Part shown: in pieces, positions 18,550 through 26,647 of the stretch
Position numbering within the stretch: the stretch's first letter is position 1
How the letters are laid out: every line of letters starts with the position of its first letter
Source of the DNA: Nocardia sp. BMG111209
Lineage (GTDB): Bacteria > Actinomycetota > Actinomycetes > Mycobacteriales > Mycobacteriaceae
Direction of reading: 5' to 3'
DNA length: 64,000 nucleotides
Assembly: GCF_000381925.1 (NCBI RefSeq)
Contig: NZ_KB907309.1
Coordinates: forward strand, 1,240,001 to 1,304,000
Notes under the pieces: model-generated
What the model was told of the DNA's origin: nothing
Seen by the model: only the letters and a program-made list of their open reading frames with translations
The model's database searches: none
Program-made: the position numbers and the translations under genes

Positions 18550-19095
18550 ATGTCTGTTTATCACGGGCGTTGCCGGATAACCGTTGCGTCCGTTGCGGCG
18601 CTGTTTCCCCAGCGGGTGGCGGTGCACCTGCGTGGTCATGTGTATGCGGCCGTGCTGGAGGGTGTTGCGGGTGCGTCGTGTGTGGTCGACGAGGACTCCT
18701 GGGAGTTGTTGTTGCAGCACTGGGTCGATGGGGAGTGGCGGGCGAATGTGCGCAACCTGGTCGGTGAGTGGATTGCCGACGGGGATGTGGAGCGGCAGAT
18801 GATCCGCAGTAAGGACCGTGACTGGTCTAACGACCGGGACGAGCGGAACCTGATCGTGATTCTGGAACGTGCGGTCGGCAGGGATCTCGGGGATGACCGG
18901 GACCGCGGGAGTGTGCGGAACACGGCGGTTTCCCACGTTCGTGCCACAGCGGTCACTCGTGCCACGGCGGCGCGGTCGGAACAATTCGTGGAGCCGGATA
19001 TCGGGCCGGTGCGCGCGGCGCCGTCGACCGGCCGGCCGGTGCCGGAACCGGTACGCCGGGAGCGGCCCGGGGTGCGTCGGCCCGGGGTGGGGTGA
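18550..19095 (+). CDS. Unrecognised protein, 181 residues
   Basis: I do not recognise a family. The start ATG at 18550 has a GAGGA site a few bases upstream, and codon third positions are strongly G/C, so the frame looks real. The first 100 residues look folded (CVVDEDSWELLLQHWVDGEW, NVRNLVGEWIADGD). From about residue 100 the sequence becomes charged and then low complexity (DRDWSNDRDERN; Arg/Ala/Thr/Pro-rich tail), probably disordered. There is no signal peptide or membrane segment. It lies divergent from sugC and 125 bases ahead of an F420-type oxidoreductase. Confidence 0.6.
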   Translation: MSVYHGRCRITVASVAALFPQRVAVHLRGHVYAAVLEGVAGASCVVDEDSWELLLQHWVDGEWRANVRNLVGEWIADGDVERQMIRSKDRDWSNDRDERNLIVILERAVGRDLGDDRDRGSVRNTAVSHVRATAVTRATAARSEQFVEPDIGPVRAAPSTGRPVPEPVRRERPGVRRPGVG

Positions 19096-19219
19096 TGCTC
19101 GGTCGCTGTGAGCTGCGGTGACGCCGGGGTCTCGCACGCGGGGTGGTGGATCGGGCGTGGGGGGCGGGACGCGGGTAACGTCGGGCACGCAGGCCACCCG
19201 AGAACGAGGAGAGGCAGAT

Positions 19220-19999
19220 ATGGCGACTCGACCGGTTCGCGTCGGCGTTCAGATGCAGCCGCAGCAGGCACCCGATTACGGTTTGATCCGGGATACGGTG
19301 CGGCGGGCCGAGGATGCGGGTGTGGACGTCGTGTTCAACTGGGATCACTTCTATCCGCTGTACGGGGATCCGGACGGGGCGCACTTCGAGTGCTGGACCA
19401 TGCTCGGGGCGATCGCGGAGCAGACCGAGCGGGTGGAGTTGGGTGCTCTGGTCACCGGTACGGGGTACCGGAATCCCGATCTGCTGGCGGATATGGCGCG
19501 GACCGTCGATCACATCTCCGGTGGGCGGTTGATCCTGGGGATCGGGGCGGGGTGGTTCGAGCGGGACTACGACGAGTACGGGTACGAATTCGGTACGGCC
19601 GGTTCGCGTCTGGCCTTGTTGAAGGAGCATCTGGGGCGGATCGATGCGCGGCTGAAGAAGTTGAATCCGGCTCCGCTGCGGCATATTCCGATTCTGATCG
19701 GGGGTGGCGGCGAGAAGAAGACGCTGCGGTTGGTCGCCGAATATGCCGACATCTGGCATTCCTTCGCGAAACTCGATGTGCTGGAGCACAAGTCGAAGAT
19801 TCTCGCGGATCACTGTGCCGCGGCCGGCACCGATCCGGCGGGTATCGAGCGATCGGTGGGGTGGCCGGGACCGGAGCAGGCGGCGGAATTCGTGGCCGGC
19901 GGCGCGACGTTGTTCACCATCGGTACCGGCGGGCCCGATTACGACCTGACCCAGGTGATCGAGGCCGTGCGCTGGCGGGACGAGTTCAACGCGCGCTGA
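19220..19999 (+). CDS. LLM-class F420-dependent oxidoreductase
   Basis: A 259-residue luciferase-like TIM-barrel oxidoreductase. Family motifs include the N-terminal VRVGVQMQPQ strand, VVFNWDHFYPLYG near residue 40, LGALVTGTGYRNPDLLADMA, and HISGGRLILGIGAGWFERDY. The last is the classic phosphate-binding SGGRxxLGxGAGW of F420 enzymes. The C-terminal TLFTIGTGGPDYDL closes the barrel. The ATG at 19220 has an ideal GAGGAGAG leader; the open frame begins earlier but is non-coding in appearance. F420 use is inferred from the family and from the actinobacterial host. The substrate is unknown. It appears to be a single-gene unit. Confidence 0.9.
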   Translation: MATRPVRVGVQMQPQQAPDYGLIRDTVRRAEDAGVDVVFNWDHFYPLYGDPDGAHFECWTMLGAIAEQTERVELGALVTGTGYRNPDLLADMARTVDHISGGRLILGIGAGWFERDYDEYGYEFGTAGSRLALLKEHLGRIDARLKKLNPAPLRHIPILIGGGGEKKTLRLVAEYADIWHSFAKLDVLEHKSKILADHCAAAGTDPAGIERSVGWPGPEQAAEFVAGGATLFTIGTGGPDYDLTQVIEAVRWRDEFNAR

Positions 20000-20049
20000 G
20001 CATCGTAGAGCCGCTTCCGCGCGCTGTCCGGGCAATTCGGACATGTGCT

Positions 20050-20078
20050 CACGGTGATTTCATTCGTTCCTCACCGTG
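20050..20078. promoter_or_regulatory. Inverted repeat upstream of the yeiH unit
   Basis: CACGGTGA (20050-20057) and TCACCGTG (20071-20078), 8-bp perfect arms around 13 bases, lying 50 bases before the small membrane ORF. A third, similar half (ATCACGGGTGA) overlaps the ribosome site. It may be an operator for the exporter, or a weak terminator for the preceding gene. Confidence 0.45.
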
Positions 20079-20127
20079 ATGGCCGGCCCCATCATTGCGG
20101 CTGACCATCACGGGTGAGGAGTCGGTC

Positions 20128-20256
20128 ATGAGTAGTCCGGGGCCCCGGCGGCAATCCGTTGCCGCGCGGATCGGTGTCGACTGGTGGGCGGTCATCGTCA
20201 CCGGTGTTTTCGTCGTACTCGCCGTCGCCGGCGTGCTGCCGAGAATTCCGTGGTGA
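20128..20256 (+). CDS. Small single-span membrane protein, 42 residues, ahead of YeiH exporter
   Basis: A short gene that reads [20 protein letters not shown] and then [20 protein letters not shown] before PW and a TGA. It has a basic cytosolic start and one clear membrane helix. A strong AGGAG site lies seven bases before the ATG, and only four bases separate its stop from the exporter start, so the two are almost certainly cotranscribed and translationally linked. This layout suggests a small subunit or regulator of the exporter. I know of no described function. Confidence 0.75.
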   Translation: MSSPGPRRQSVAARIGVDWWAVIVTGVFVVLAVAGVLPRIPW

Positions 20257-20260
20257 CGTC

Positions 20261-21382
20261 ATGGCAACCGAAACAGCCACTGTCGCTGCGGATTCCGGCG
20301 ACACGTCACAGTCCGCGGTAGGTCGGGTCCTGGCGTATCTGCCGGGAATTCTGCTGCTGATCGCGATCGGCCTGCTGGGCAAGTACACCGAGATCTGGGT
20401 GAACAGTTTCGCCAAACATCACCACTGGCAGTTCCCGGATATCGAATATGTGTTGTGGGCCATCGTCTTCGGCTTGATCATCGCCAATACCGTTGGCGTG
20501 CACCGGATTTTCAAGCCCGGTATCGGTACCTACGAATTCTGGCTGAAGGCCGGGATCGTCGCGCTCGGTTCCCGGTTCGTGCTCGGTGATGTGGCGAAGC
20601 TGGGCGGGACCAGTTTCGTGATCATCCTGATCGATATGACCATCGCCGGTGCGATCATCCTGGCGGCGTCGCGGCTGCTGGGGTTGTCCGGCAAGCTCGG
20701 TTCGCTGCTGGCGATCGGCACCTCCATCTGCGGCGTCTCGGCAATTGTGGCCTCGCGCGGGGCGATTCGTGCCCGCAACGAGGATGTCGGTTACGCGATC
20801 GCGGCGATTCTGACGCTGGGGGCGGTGTCGCTGTTCCTGTTTCCGGTGATCGGGCACGGAATCGGTTTGACCAACCACGAATTCGGTCTGTGGGCGGGCC
20901 TGGCCGTGGACAACACGGCCGAGACCACCGCGACCGGATACGCGTATTCCGATGCGGCGGGCAAGGTTGCGGTGCTGGTGAAGTCGACGCGCAACGCGCT
21001 CATCGGATTCGTGGTCCTCGGCTTCGGCCTGTACTGGTCCGCGCGTGGCGAGGCCGATGCCATCGCGCCGGGGGTGCGGGCGAAGGCGTTGTTCGTATGG
21101 GAGAAGTTCCCGAAGTTCGTCCTCGGCTTCCTGGCGGTGTCGGCGCTGGCGACGGTGCACTGGATCAGCGCGAAGCAGATCACCAACCTGGCCAACGTGT
21201 CCCGCTGGGCCTTCCTGCTAACCTTTGCCGGGGTCGGCCTGAACACCAACTTCCGGGAGTTGGGTCGCACCGGCTGGCGGCCGTTGGTCGTCGCCGTGGT
21301 CGGCTTGGCCGTGGTCGCGACGGTGTCGCTGGGCCTGGTCCTGTTCACCTCCCGGGTCCTGCACTGGGGTTTGGTCAACTGA
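20261..21382 (+). CDS. YeiH-family putative sulfate exporter
   Basis: A 373-residue polytopic membrane protein of the YeiH/UPF0324 family, annotated as putative sulfate exporters. About ten membrane helices are visible. Family hallmarks are [14 protein letters not shown], the re-entrant-like [17 protein letters not shown] (with a Cys), and [18 protein letters not shown]. The ATG at 20261 follows the small membrane ORF by four bases. A stem-loop terminator follows the stop, so the transcription unit is the 42-residue peptide plus this gene. In other bacteria the family is tied to sulfur or taurine metabolism and CysB-type regulators; no such gene is here. The substrate is by family only. Confidence 0.88.
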   Translation: MATETATVAADSGDTSQSAVGRVLAYLPGILLLIAIGLLGKYTEIWVNSFAKHHHWQFPDIEYVLWAIVFGLIIANTVGVHRIFKPGIGTYEFWLKAGIVALGSRFVLGDVAKLGGTSFVIILIDMTIAGAIILAASRLLGLSGKLGSLLAIGTSICGVSAIVASRGAIRARNEDVGYAIAAILTLGAVSLFLFPVIGHGIGLTNHEFGLWAGLAVDNTAETTATGYAYSDAAGKVAVLVKSTRNALIGFVVLGFGLYWSARGEADAIAPGVRAKALFVWEKFPKFVLGFLAVSALATVHWISAKQITNLANVSRWAFLLTFAGVGLNTNFRELGRTGWRPLVVAVVGLAVVATVSLGLVLFTSRVLHWGLVN

Positions 21383-21404
21383 TCGGAATACGTTTCGATC
21401 GGTA

Positions 21405-21436
21405 ATCGCCGCGCGGTCCCCGGGCCGCGCGGCGAT
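21405..21436 (+). terminator. Stem-loop terminator after the YeiH gene
   Basis: Perfect 12-bp arms ATCGCCGCGCGG and CCGCGCGGCGAT around an 8-base loop, starting 22 bases after the stop. No U tract follows, as is common in GC-rich actinobacteria. Confidence 0.75.
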
Positions 21437-21543
21437 CGCGTTCGCACCCCGGGACCGGGTCGTCACATGCGTGAGTACTAATGTGTTCTATCGGCTCCAC
21501 CTGTCCGTACCGCTGGAAAATCCGCTGGAAAAGGAGAGGTTCG

Positions 21544-21843
21544 ATGACTACTGCACATGCGGTTCACCCCGATCACGACCATATTCACGGTCCCGGTTGT
21601 GGACACGAGTCGTTCCACCATGGTGATCATGTGGACTACGTCCACGACGGTCATCTGCACCGGGAGCACGAGGGGCATTTCGACGAATGCGAGCCGACCG
21701 GCCACGTCGAGCACACCGCCGCACACGATCACGTACACGGCGAGGGTTGTGGACACGCGGCTATTCAGCACGGCGACCATGTGGACTACCTGCACGACGG
21801 CCATCGGCACGCTGTGCACAACGGGCACTACGACGAGCACTGA
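21544..21843 (+). CDS. Histidine-rich duplicated metal-binding protein
   Basis: A 99-residue protein built from two copies of a roughly 40-residue unit. Each has the pattern HDHxHGxGCGH, then HGDHVDYxHDGH, then a His/Asp tail. About a quarter of the residues are His, with one GCGH Cys per unit. It lacks a signal peptide and should be a cytosolic zinc or nickel store or chaperone. The ATG at 21544 has an AAGGAGAGG leader. Related His-rich proteins in actinobacteria are often zinc-linked, but no Zur-type box was recognised upstream. It converges on the CHAT gene, leaving seven bases between stops. Confidence 0.82.
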   Translation: MTTAHAVHPDHDHIHGPGCGHESFHHGDHVDYVHDGHLHREHEGHFDECEPTGHVEHTAAHDHVHGEGCGHAAIQHGDHVDYLHDGHRHAVHNGHYDEH

Positions 21844-21850
21844 CCGGGCG

Positions 21851-24800
21851 CTACGACGAGCACCGATGGGTGTCGACGGTGGCGAACGCCGCCCACAACA
21901 GCGGTGAATCCACCACCTGCCGGGTCTCGCGCCAGGCGGCGAGTCGCTCGCGCTGCCAGCGCAGCAGCGCCTCGACCGGGTCCGGTCGCTCGTGCGCCGC
22001 ATCGATCGCGCACACCGCGTCCTGCAGCGGCCGTGCCTGCGGTCCCGCCGCGCCGAAGCGCTGGAACGCCAGATCCGTCGGCAGCGTCCACCGACTCGCG
22101 GTGACCAGCTCGGCGCCGCCGTGAATCATCGCCGCGAGCAGTCCGAGGGCCTCCCCGAAACGCAGGTCCCCGCCGCTCTCACAGGCGATCAGCGCAACCC
22201 GGCCGGGAATCGGCCACATGCGCGACCCGTCGACCGGATCGGCCGCCGCCGCATGCGTGCCCAGGATCAGATCCTTGGCCGACAGCGGCCGGTGGATCCG
22301 GTCGACCGGGGCGAAACCCGTGGTGGCGTCGGTGCACGCCAGATGCAGCCGGGCTTCCTCGCTGCGTCCGGATTCCGGCGCCGCCGCCGTCACATGCCCC
22401 ACGTAGACCAACCGTGCGGCACCCGCCCGCAGCGCGTGCCCGAGCCAGTCGCGATCGATATCGGTGCGCCGAAAGGCGTCGACCGGATCGCCGACCGCCG
22501 GCCGCAACCGGTCGCCGTATTCCGCGACGCGGCGCGCCAGCGGGGCCTGTCCGTCCATCCGGCCCAGCACCGAACCCAGCGGGGAGTCGGCCCGGAAGCC
22601 CGGCACCCGCGGATCGAGTACGGCCACGACCGGCAACGCGCGATCCGCCGCCCAGGACCGCGCCACCCGCCCCGGCGCGTGCACCAATCCCGTGGGTGCG
22701 AGCGTGCCGATATCGGCGATATCGAGCAGCCGCACCTCCGGATCCGGTGCGAGCAACTCCCACGGAATCCGGGCCACCCGTGGCGACGGCTGCCACCGCA
22801 CATACGGCCGCACCCCGCTCGTCCACAGCCGATGCAACTGCTCCCCCAACCGGAACGGGAGAAACACCCGCGAAAGGTACTGGGCCAGTTCATTTTCGGC
22901 GTCGAATGTGGCCAACTCGCCGCTGATGAAGGCGGATTCGAGCCCACCGGGCATCTCGGGCCGAGGCAGCGCCGCGGCGAACCGGGCGACCGCCGCCTCC
23001 ACCTGCCCCTCGGGAATCACCGCCACCCCAGGCGTATCCACCTCCCCGGCCCAGTGCCAGGACAGATACAGATCGCCCGCATCGGCCATCCGCACGAATA
23101 CCGTGGGCTGTCCGTCAGCGCCGACGGTTCGCTCATCCGCCGAACCCGGAACCGTCGCCGAGCGGGCGGATTGCGCGGACGAACCGCGCACGGTTCGAAT
23201 CGCCGTTGCGGCCCTTGCGTTCTGTGGATCCGCCGCTGGAGGTTCCGATGGTGACACTGCGCGGCCGGTGCCGGTGATTGCCGAGTCGCCGGATGGTCGG
23301 CCGGTGCCGGTGGTTGCCGAGGCACTGGACGTGATGGTTGTGGAGTCGTCGGACCCGGTCGCTGCCGAGTCGTCGGATCGGCTGAGCACCGTGCTGCCTG
23401 AGCGGGTGGGCTCTGAACCGGCCGATCGGGTGGGCACCGAATCGGTGGCGACCGCAGGGCCGGTGGCCGATTCGGCTGTCGGCTCGAAGGGGGTGGTGGC
23501 CGATGTGCTCGGCGGCGTGGTGTCGTGCCCGTCCAGCGTGGGACGCGGGTGGGTGGGTTCGGTGGTCGCGGGGAGGGTTCGCGTGTCGCGAATGGTGCGG
23601 TGGTAGCGGGCTTCCGCGGTGGCGATGTGGTCGGCGAGGGCGATGTGGCCGTCCGGGGCGACTCGTACCAGGGGCGGGGGGCCCACGGCTAGGCCCGCGC
23701 TCGCCGCCAGGTCGGACAGGGCGGTGCCCAGGGTGGCTGCCGCCGAAATCGTAGGGGCCGTGGGTGATTCGGGTGGGGCTTCCGGAATGGTGAGCGGGAT
23801 GGTCGTGGCTCGTTCCGCGGGTTGGCGGTCGGGGGCCGGTATTGCTCCCGCACAACAGGTTTCGACCAGGTCTGCGATCACTCGGGCATCGCGGGCGGCG
23901 GTGGCGAAGCGGAATGCCAGGCGTACGGCGGGTTCGGCGAGGCGGGTGTGCCACTGTTGCCGGTGGTAGCCGTCGGCGAAGGTGTGGCGGACGGCATCGA
24001 TGGTGAGTGCGGCCGGTACCGCCAGGTCCAAGCCGTTGCGGGCCGGATCGTCGCCGGTCGGGTGTTCGGCGAGCAGGGTCGCGCGCCAGAAGTCGATGTG
24101 TGCGCAGTCGAGGCCGCGGCCGTGCCGGGCGTAGGTGTCGAATGCCTCGGACAGTAGGCGTTCCGCCGCGTCGGGACGGCCGGATCGGGCCTCCGCCACG
24201 GCCGTCCGGAGCTGAACCTCGGCGGCCTCCAACACCGCACCGGAGGCGCGGAAGTGGTCCGAACTGCGCCGATACCACTGCCGCGCCGCGACCGGGTCGC
24301 CGGTGCCGTCGGCGAGGAAACCCCGCAACTTCCAGCCGATCGCGGCGCGCGGGCCGAGCCCGTTCCCCTCGAACCACTCCTGGCTCGCGTCGAGCAGCGG
24401 CCGGGATTCGTCGAATTCCCCGGCCCGCAGGTGCATCATCGCGAGATTCTGCTGGGTCTCGGCGATTCCGTTGCGGTCACCGGCCTCGGTGAAGGCGTCC
24501 AGCGCCTGGCGCGCGAAATCGATGGCCAGCGTGTCCCGGCCGGTCTCGAAGTAGACCGCGGCCAGATTCATCAGCGGATGGCCGAGCAGTTCCGGGGCGA
24601 AAAGCATGGCGGCGTCGAGGGATTCGGTGGCGTTCGCCAATGCGTCCGACCAGCGCCGGCCGTGGATCGCCACCGCGGTGATCGACAACAGGCAGGCGAC
24701 CCGCAGACCACCGAACTCCGGATCGTCGCCGAGCAGGTCACGCGCCTCGGTGAGCGCGGCCTGCGCCGCCTCGAGATCACCGAGATGCTGCAACGCCTGG

Positions 24801-25069
24801 GACATGTCGACCAGCGCGGTGGCCCGCATCCGGATCGCGTCATCGGGGATGTCCGGCAGTGCGGTGCGATACCAGTCCAGCGCCGCGGCGTGCTCACCGA
24901 GCAGATCACACATGGAGGCCGCATTGACCATGGCCGCCAACCGAACCCGGCCCCCGGCCGTATCCACCGCCGCCTCGAACATCCGCCGCGCCTGCGCCAC
25001 GTCACCGGTCTGATAAACAGCCGCCGCCTCGTGTAGCGGTGCCCAGTCGTCCGTGCCCGCCTCGCTCAT
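21851..25069 (-). CDS. TPR - CHAT (caspase-like) protease
   Basis: A 1072-residue protein. Residues about 10-330 are helical TPR-type repeats (for example ARRMFEAAVDTAGGRVRLAA, IDFARQALDAFTEAGDRNGI). Residues about 490-640 are Ser/Thr/Asp-rich and disordered. The C-terminal CHAT domain carries the catalytic pair: His892 in LVYVGH and Cys963 in VALIACESGGDLRFGE, 71 residues apart as usual. CHAT proteases cut partner proteins when triggered; in defence systems such as gasdermin or Craspase (TPR-CHAT) they act as effectors. The start overlaps the preceding stop (ATGA). It is the last gene of an operon with three uncharacterised ORFs. Target and trigger are unknown. Confidence 0.88.
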   Translation of the reverse strand: MSEAGTDDWAPLHEAAAVYQTGDVAQARRMFEAAVDTAGGRVRLAAMVNAASMCDLLGEHAAALDWYRTALPDIPDDAIRMRATALVDMSQALQHLGDLEAAQAALTEARDLLGDDPEFGGLRVACLLSITAVAIHGRRWSDALANATESLDAAMLFAPELLGHPLMNLAAVYFETGRDTLAIDFARQALDAFTEAGDRNGIAETQQNLAMMHLRAGEFDESRPLLDASQEWFEGNGLGPRAAIGWKLRGFLADGTGDPVAARQWYRRSSDHFRASGAVLEAAEVQLRTAVAEARSGRPDAAERLLSEAFDTYARHGRGLDCAHIDFWRATLLAEHPTGDDPARNGLDLAVPAALTIDAVRHTFADGYHRQQWHTRLAEPAVRLAFRFATAARDARVIADLVETCCAGAIPAPDRQPAERATTIPLTIPEAPPESPTAPTISAAATLGTALSDLAASAGLAVGPPPLVRVAPDGHIALADHIATAEARYHRTIRDTRTLPATTEPTHPRPTLDGHDTTPPSTSATTPFEPTAESATGPAVATDSVPTRSAGSEPTRSGSTVLSRSDDSAATGSDDSTTITSSASATTGTGRPSGDSAITGTGRAVSPSEPPAADPQNARAATAIRTVRGSSAQSARSATVPGSADERTVGADGQPTVFVRMADAGDLYLSWHWAGEVDTPGVAVIPEGQVEAAVARFAAALPRPEMPGGLESAFISGELATFDAENELAQYLSRVFLPFRLGEQLHRLWTSGVRPYVRWQPSPRVARIPWELLAPDPEVRLLDIADIGTLAPTGLVHAPGRVARSWAADRALPVVAVLDPRVPGFRADSPLGSVLGRMDGQAPLARRVAEYGDRLRPAVGDPVDAFRRTDIDRDWLGHALRAGAARLVYVGHVTAAAPESGRSEEARLHLACTDATTGFAPVDRIHRPLSAKDLILGTHAAAADPVDGSRMWPIPGRVALIACESGGDLRFGEALGLLAAMIHGGAELVTASRWTLPTDLAFQRFGAAGPQARPLQDAVCAIDAAHERPDPVEALLRWQRERLAAWRETRQVVDSPLLWAAFATVDTHRCSS

Positions 25070-25575
25070 CCGCCCACCTTCCGCACCGGCCGCAGCGGTA
25101 CGTCACCGTTCCGGGAGCCACCTGCCCTCGAAGCGCCGGTGCCGCAGGTGATTCCGGCGACTCTCGGGGCAATGGTGCGGCAGGCTATCCCGGCGACCTT
25201 TGAAGCGCCAGTGCCGCAGGCGATCCCGACAACTCTCGGAGCCGTGGTGTGGCAGGCGGTCGCGGCGACCCTTGGAGCGGTGGTGCAGTAGGCGGTCGCC
25301 GCGACCCTTGCTGTGGCAGTGCAGCAGTTGATCTCGGCGGCCCTCGGCGCGGCAGCGCGGCAGCTGATCCCGACGACCCCCGGAGTGCTGGTGCGGTAGG
25401 TGGTCGCGGCGACCGCCAGAGCGGTGGTGCCGCAGACGATCCCGACGGCATCGGCGCTTCTCCCTGCCGCAGGTCGAACGACCACCCGGCCGGATTCGCG
25501 GTCACCCTGCCGGGGACCTGCATGCTCACCGTGCCATCGAGATCCGGCACAGTATGCCCCGAGCGCTGTCCACAT
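25066..25575 (-). CDS. Repeat-built ORF (12-residue repeats) between unknown gene and CHAT gene
   Basis: A 169-codon frame whose ATG (25575) lies one base after the stop of the preceding gene and whose TGA overlaps the CHAT start as ATGA, a placement that supports translation. Residues about 45-165 are nine to ten 12-residue repeats of the type GIACRTIAPRVA, encoded by 36-bp tandem units. The first 45 residues have unusual codon choice. A second minus-strand frame across the same DNA reads VPDLDGTVSMQVPGRVTANP with better third-position G/C and ends at 25185 after Pro/Arg-rich repeats. Which frame is translated is therefore unsure; the operon may have suffered a frameshift in its repeats. Confidence 0.45.
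   Translation of the reverse strand: MWTALGAYCAGSRWHGEHAGPRQGDRESGRVVVRPAAGRSADAVGIVCGTTALAVAATTYRTSTPGVVGISCRAAAPRAAEINCCTATARVAATAYCTTAPRVAATACHTTAPRVVGIACGTGASKVAGIACRTIAPRVAGITCGTGASRAGGSRNGDVPLRPVRKVGG
25103..25462. repeat. Tandem array of 36-bp units (nine, plus one degenerate)
   Basis: Nine contiguous 36-bp units from 25139 to 25462, each opening like GTGCCGCAGGCGATCCCG on the plus strand, with a decayed tenth at 25103-25138. There are no spacers. The period is a multiple of three, and a minus-strand frame stays open across all units while the plus-strand frame of the same phase has two stops. Confidence 0.9.
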
Positions 25576-25576
25576 C

Positions 25577-26647
25577 TCAGAAATCCGTCTCCGTAGCCGC
25601 TATCTCGGCGAGCAGCGGGGCCTCGTACGGGTCGTCGCCGGCGAGGGCCGCGCGACGCAGCCGGGTGGTGGCGAAGTCTCGGATGCGTTGCCGGAGTTGC
25701 TCCGCCGGAACGGATTCGGCCGGGCCCATCCCGGGGACCCGGACGGTCACCGTCACCGGGGCGCCCGGATCGAGCAGTGGTGCGAGTCCGTACCAGTAGT
25801 CGCCGGTGAGGGTCAGCGGGGTCGGTGCGATGGCGGCCGCGAATGCGGTGGGCCGCAGGTGTTCCGGTACGAGGCGGCGCAGTCCGGGGGCCGCGACGGC
25901 CCGGACCCGGACGTTGGTGGCGCCGTCGGCGCGCACGACCTCCCAGGAGACGGCACGTTCCGAGGCATCGAGGATGCCCGGCGGGCAGCGGTACCAGTCC
26001 CAGCCGGTGACGCCGCGGGCCAGGACCGTCGCATCGCGCGTCGCGGCATCCGCGGCTCCGGCGGCGAGGGCGTAGTCGTCGGCGCGGCCGGAGGACGGTA
26101 CGGTGCCGAATTCCTCGGCGGGCGTGCGGATCGTGCCGAAGTCGTCGTCCGGATCCGGTTCGCCGAATGCGTCGGCGCCGTCCACCAGCGCCTCGCATTC
26201 GCCGGTCAGCGTGGCGATCTCGGCGGTGAGCAGCCGATCGTCCAGCGCCGCGATGGCATCGATGGCCGAGGCGGGCCACCAGCGGGCCGCCCAGTGCGCG
26301 TAGCCGAGGCGCCGGGCGGCGGCCGCCAGGGCGGGTAGGCCGGGCCGGGCCGTTGCCTGCCGTGGCGCGCCGTCGAAGTCGGCGACCGCCAGCGCGACCT
26401 CCTCGCCGTACACGGCCCAGATCCACTGCTGGGCGAGATCCGGATCGTCGAGTACCGCGGCCGGAATACGATTGCCGGAGAACAGGTTCCAGGTCAGCTG
26501 GGCGCCGGCGGCGGTCAGCACGAGGGTGTCCGGACCGGTCGCCGCCTCGGCGAGGGTGGCGGTCGCGGGCGGGGCGACGAGCACCGTGCCGTCGGGGCCG
26601 CCGCGCACCTCGACTTCACCGCTGTCGAAAGGGATTTCGGGATTCAT
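25577..26647 (-). CDS. Unrecognised protein of the CHAT operon, 356 residues
   Basis: No family is recognised. The start ATG (26647) overlaps the stop of the upstream gene (ATGA), showing coupling. The N-terminal 70 residues are beta-rich (VEVRGGPDGTVLVAPPATAT). A helical middle follows (LPALAAAARRLGYAHWAARW, SAIDAIAALDDRLLTAEIAT), and a beta-rich C-terminal part (VSWEVVRADGATNVRVRAVA, LTLTGDYWYGLAPLLDPGAP). There is no signal peptide or membrane span. Its place next to a TPR-CHAT gene is reminiscent of the CATRA-type conflict-system proteins described for actinobacteria, but that match is from memory and unproven. It could be the sensor or the substrate of the protease. Confidence 0.8.
   Translation of the reverse strand: MNPEIPFDSGEVEVRGGPDGTVLVAPPATATLAEAATGPDTLVLTAAGAQLTWNLFSGNRIPAAVLDDPDLAQQWIWAVYGEEVALAVADFDGAPRQATARPGLPALAAAARRLGYAHWAARWWPASAIDAIAALDDRLLTAEIATLTGECEALVDGADAFGEPDPDDDFGTIRTPAEEFGTVPSSGRADDYALAAGAADAATRDATVLARGVTGWDWYRCPPGILDASERAVSWEVVRADGATNVRVRAVAAPGLRRLVPEHLRPTAFAAAIAPTPLTLTGDYWYGLAPLLDPGAPVTVTVRVPGMGPAESVPAEQLRQRIRDFATTRLRRAALAGDDPYEAPLLAEIAATETDF

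Noticed and set aside
25103..25462. 36-bp repeat array considered as a CRISPR
   Set aside because: The units are contiguous, with no unique spacers, and are imperfect; no cas genes are near.
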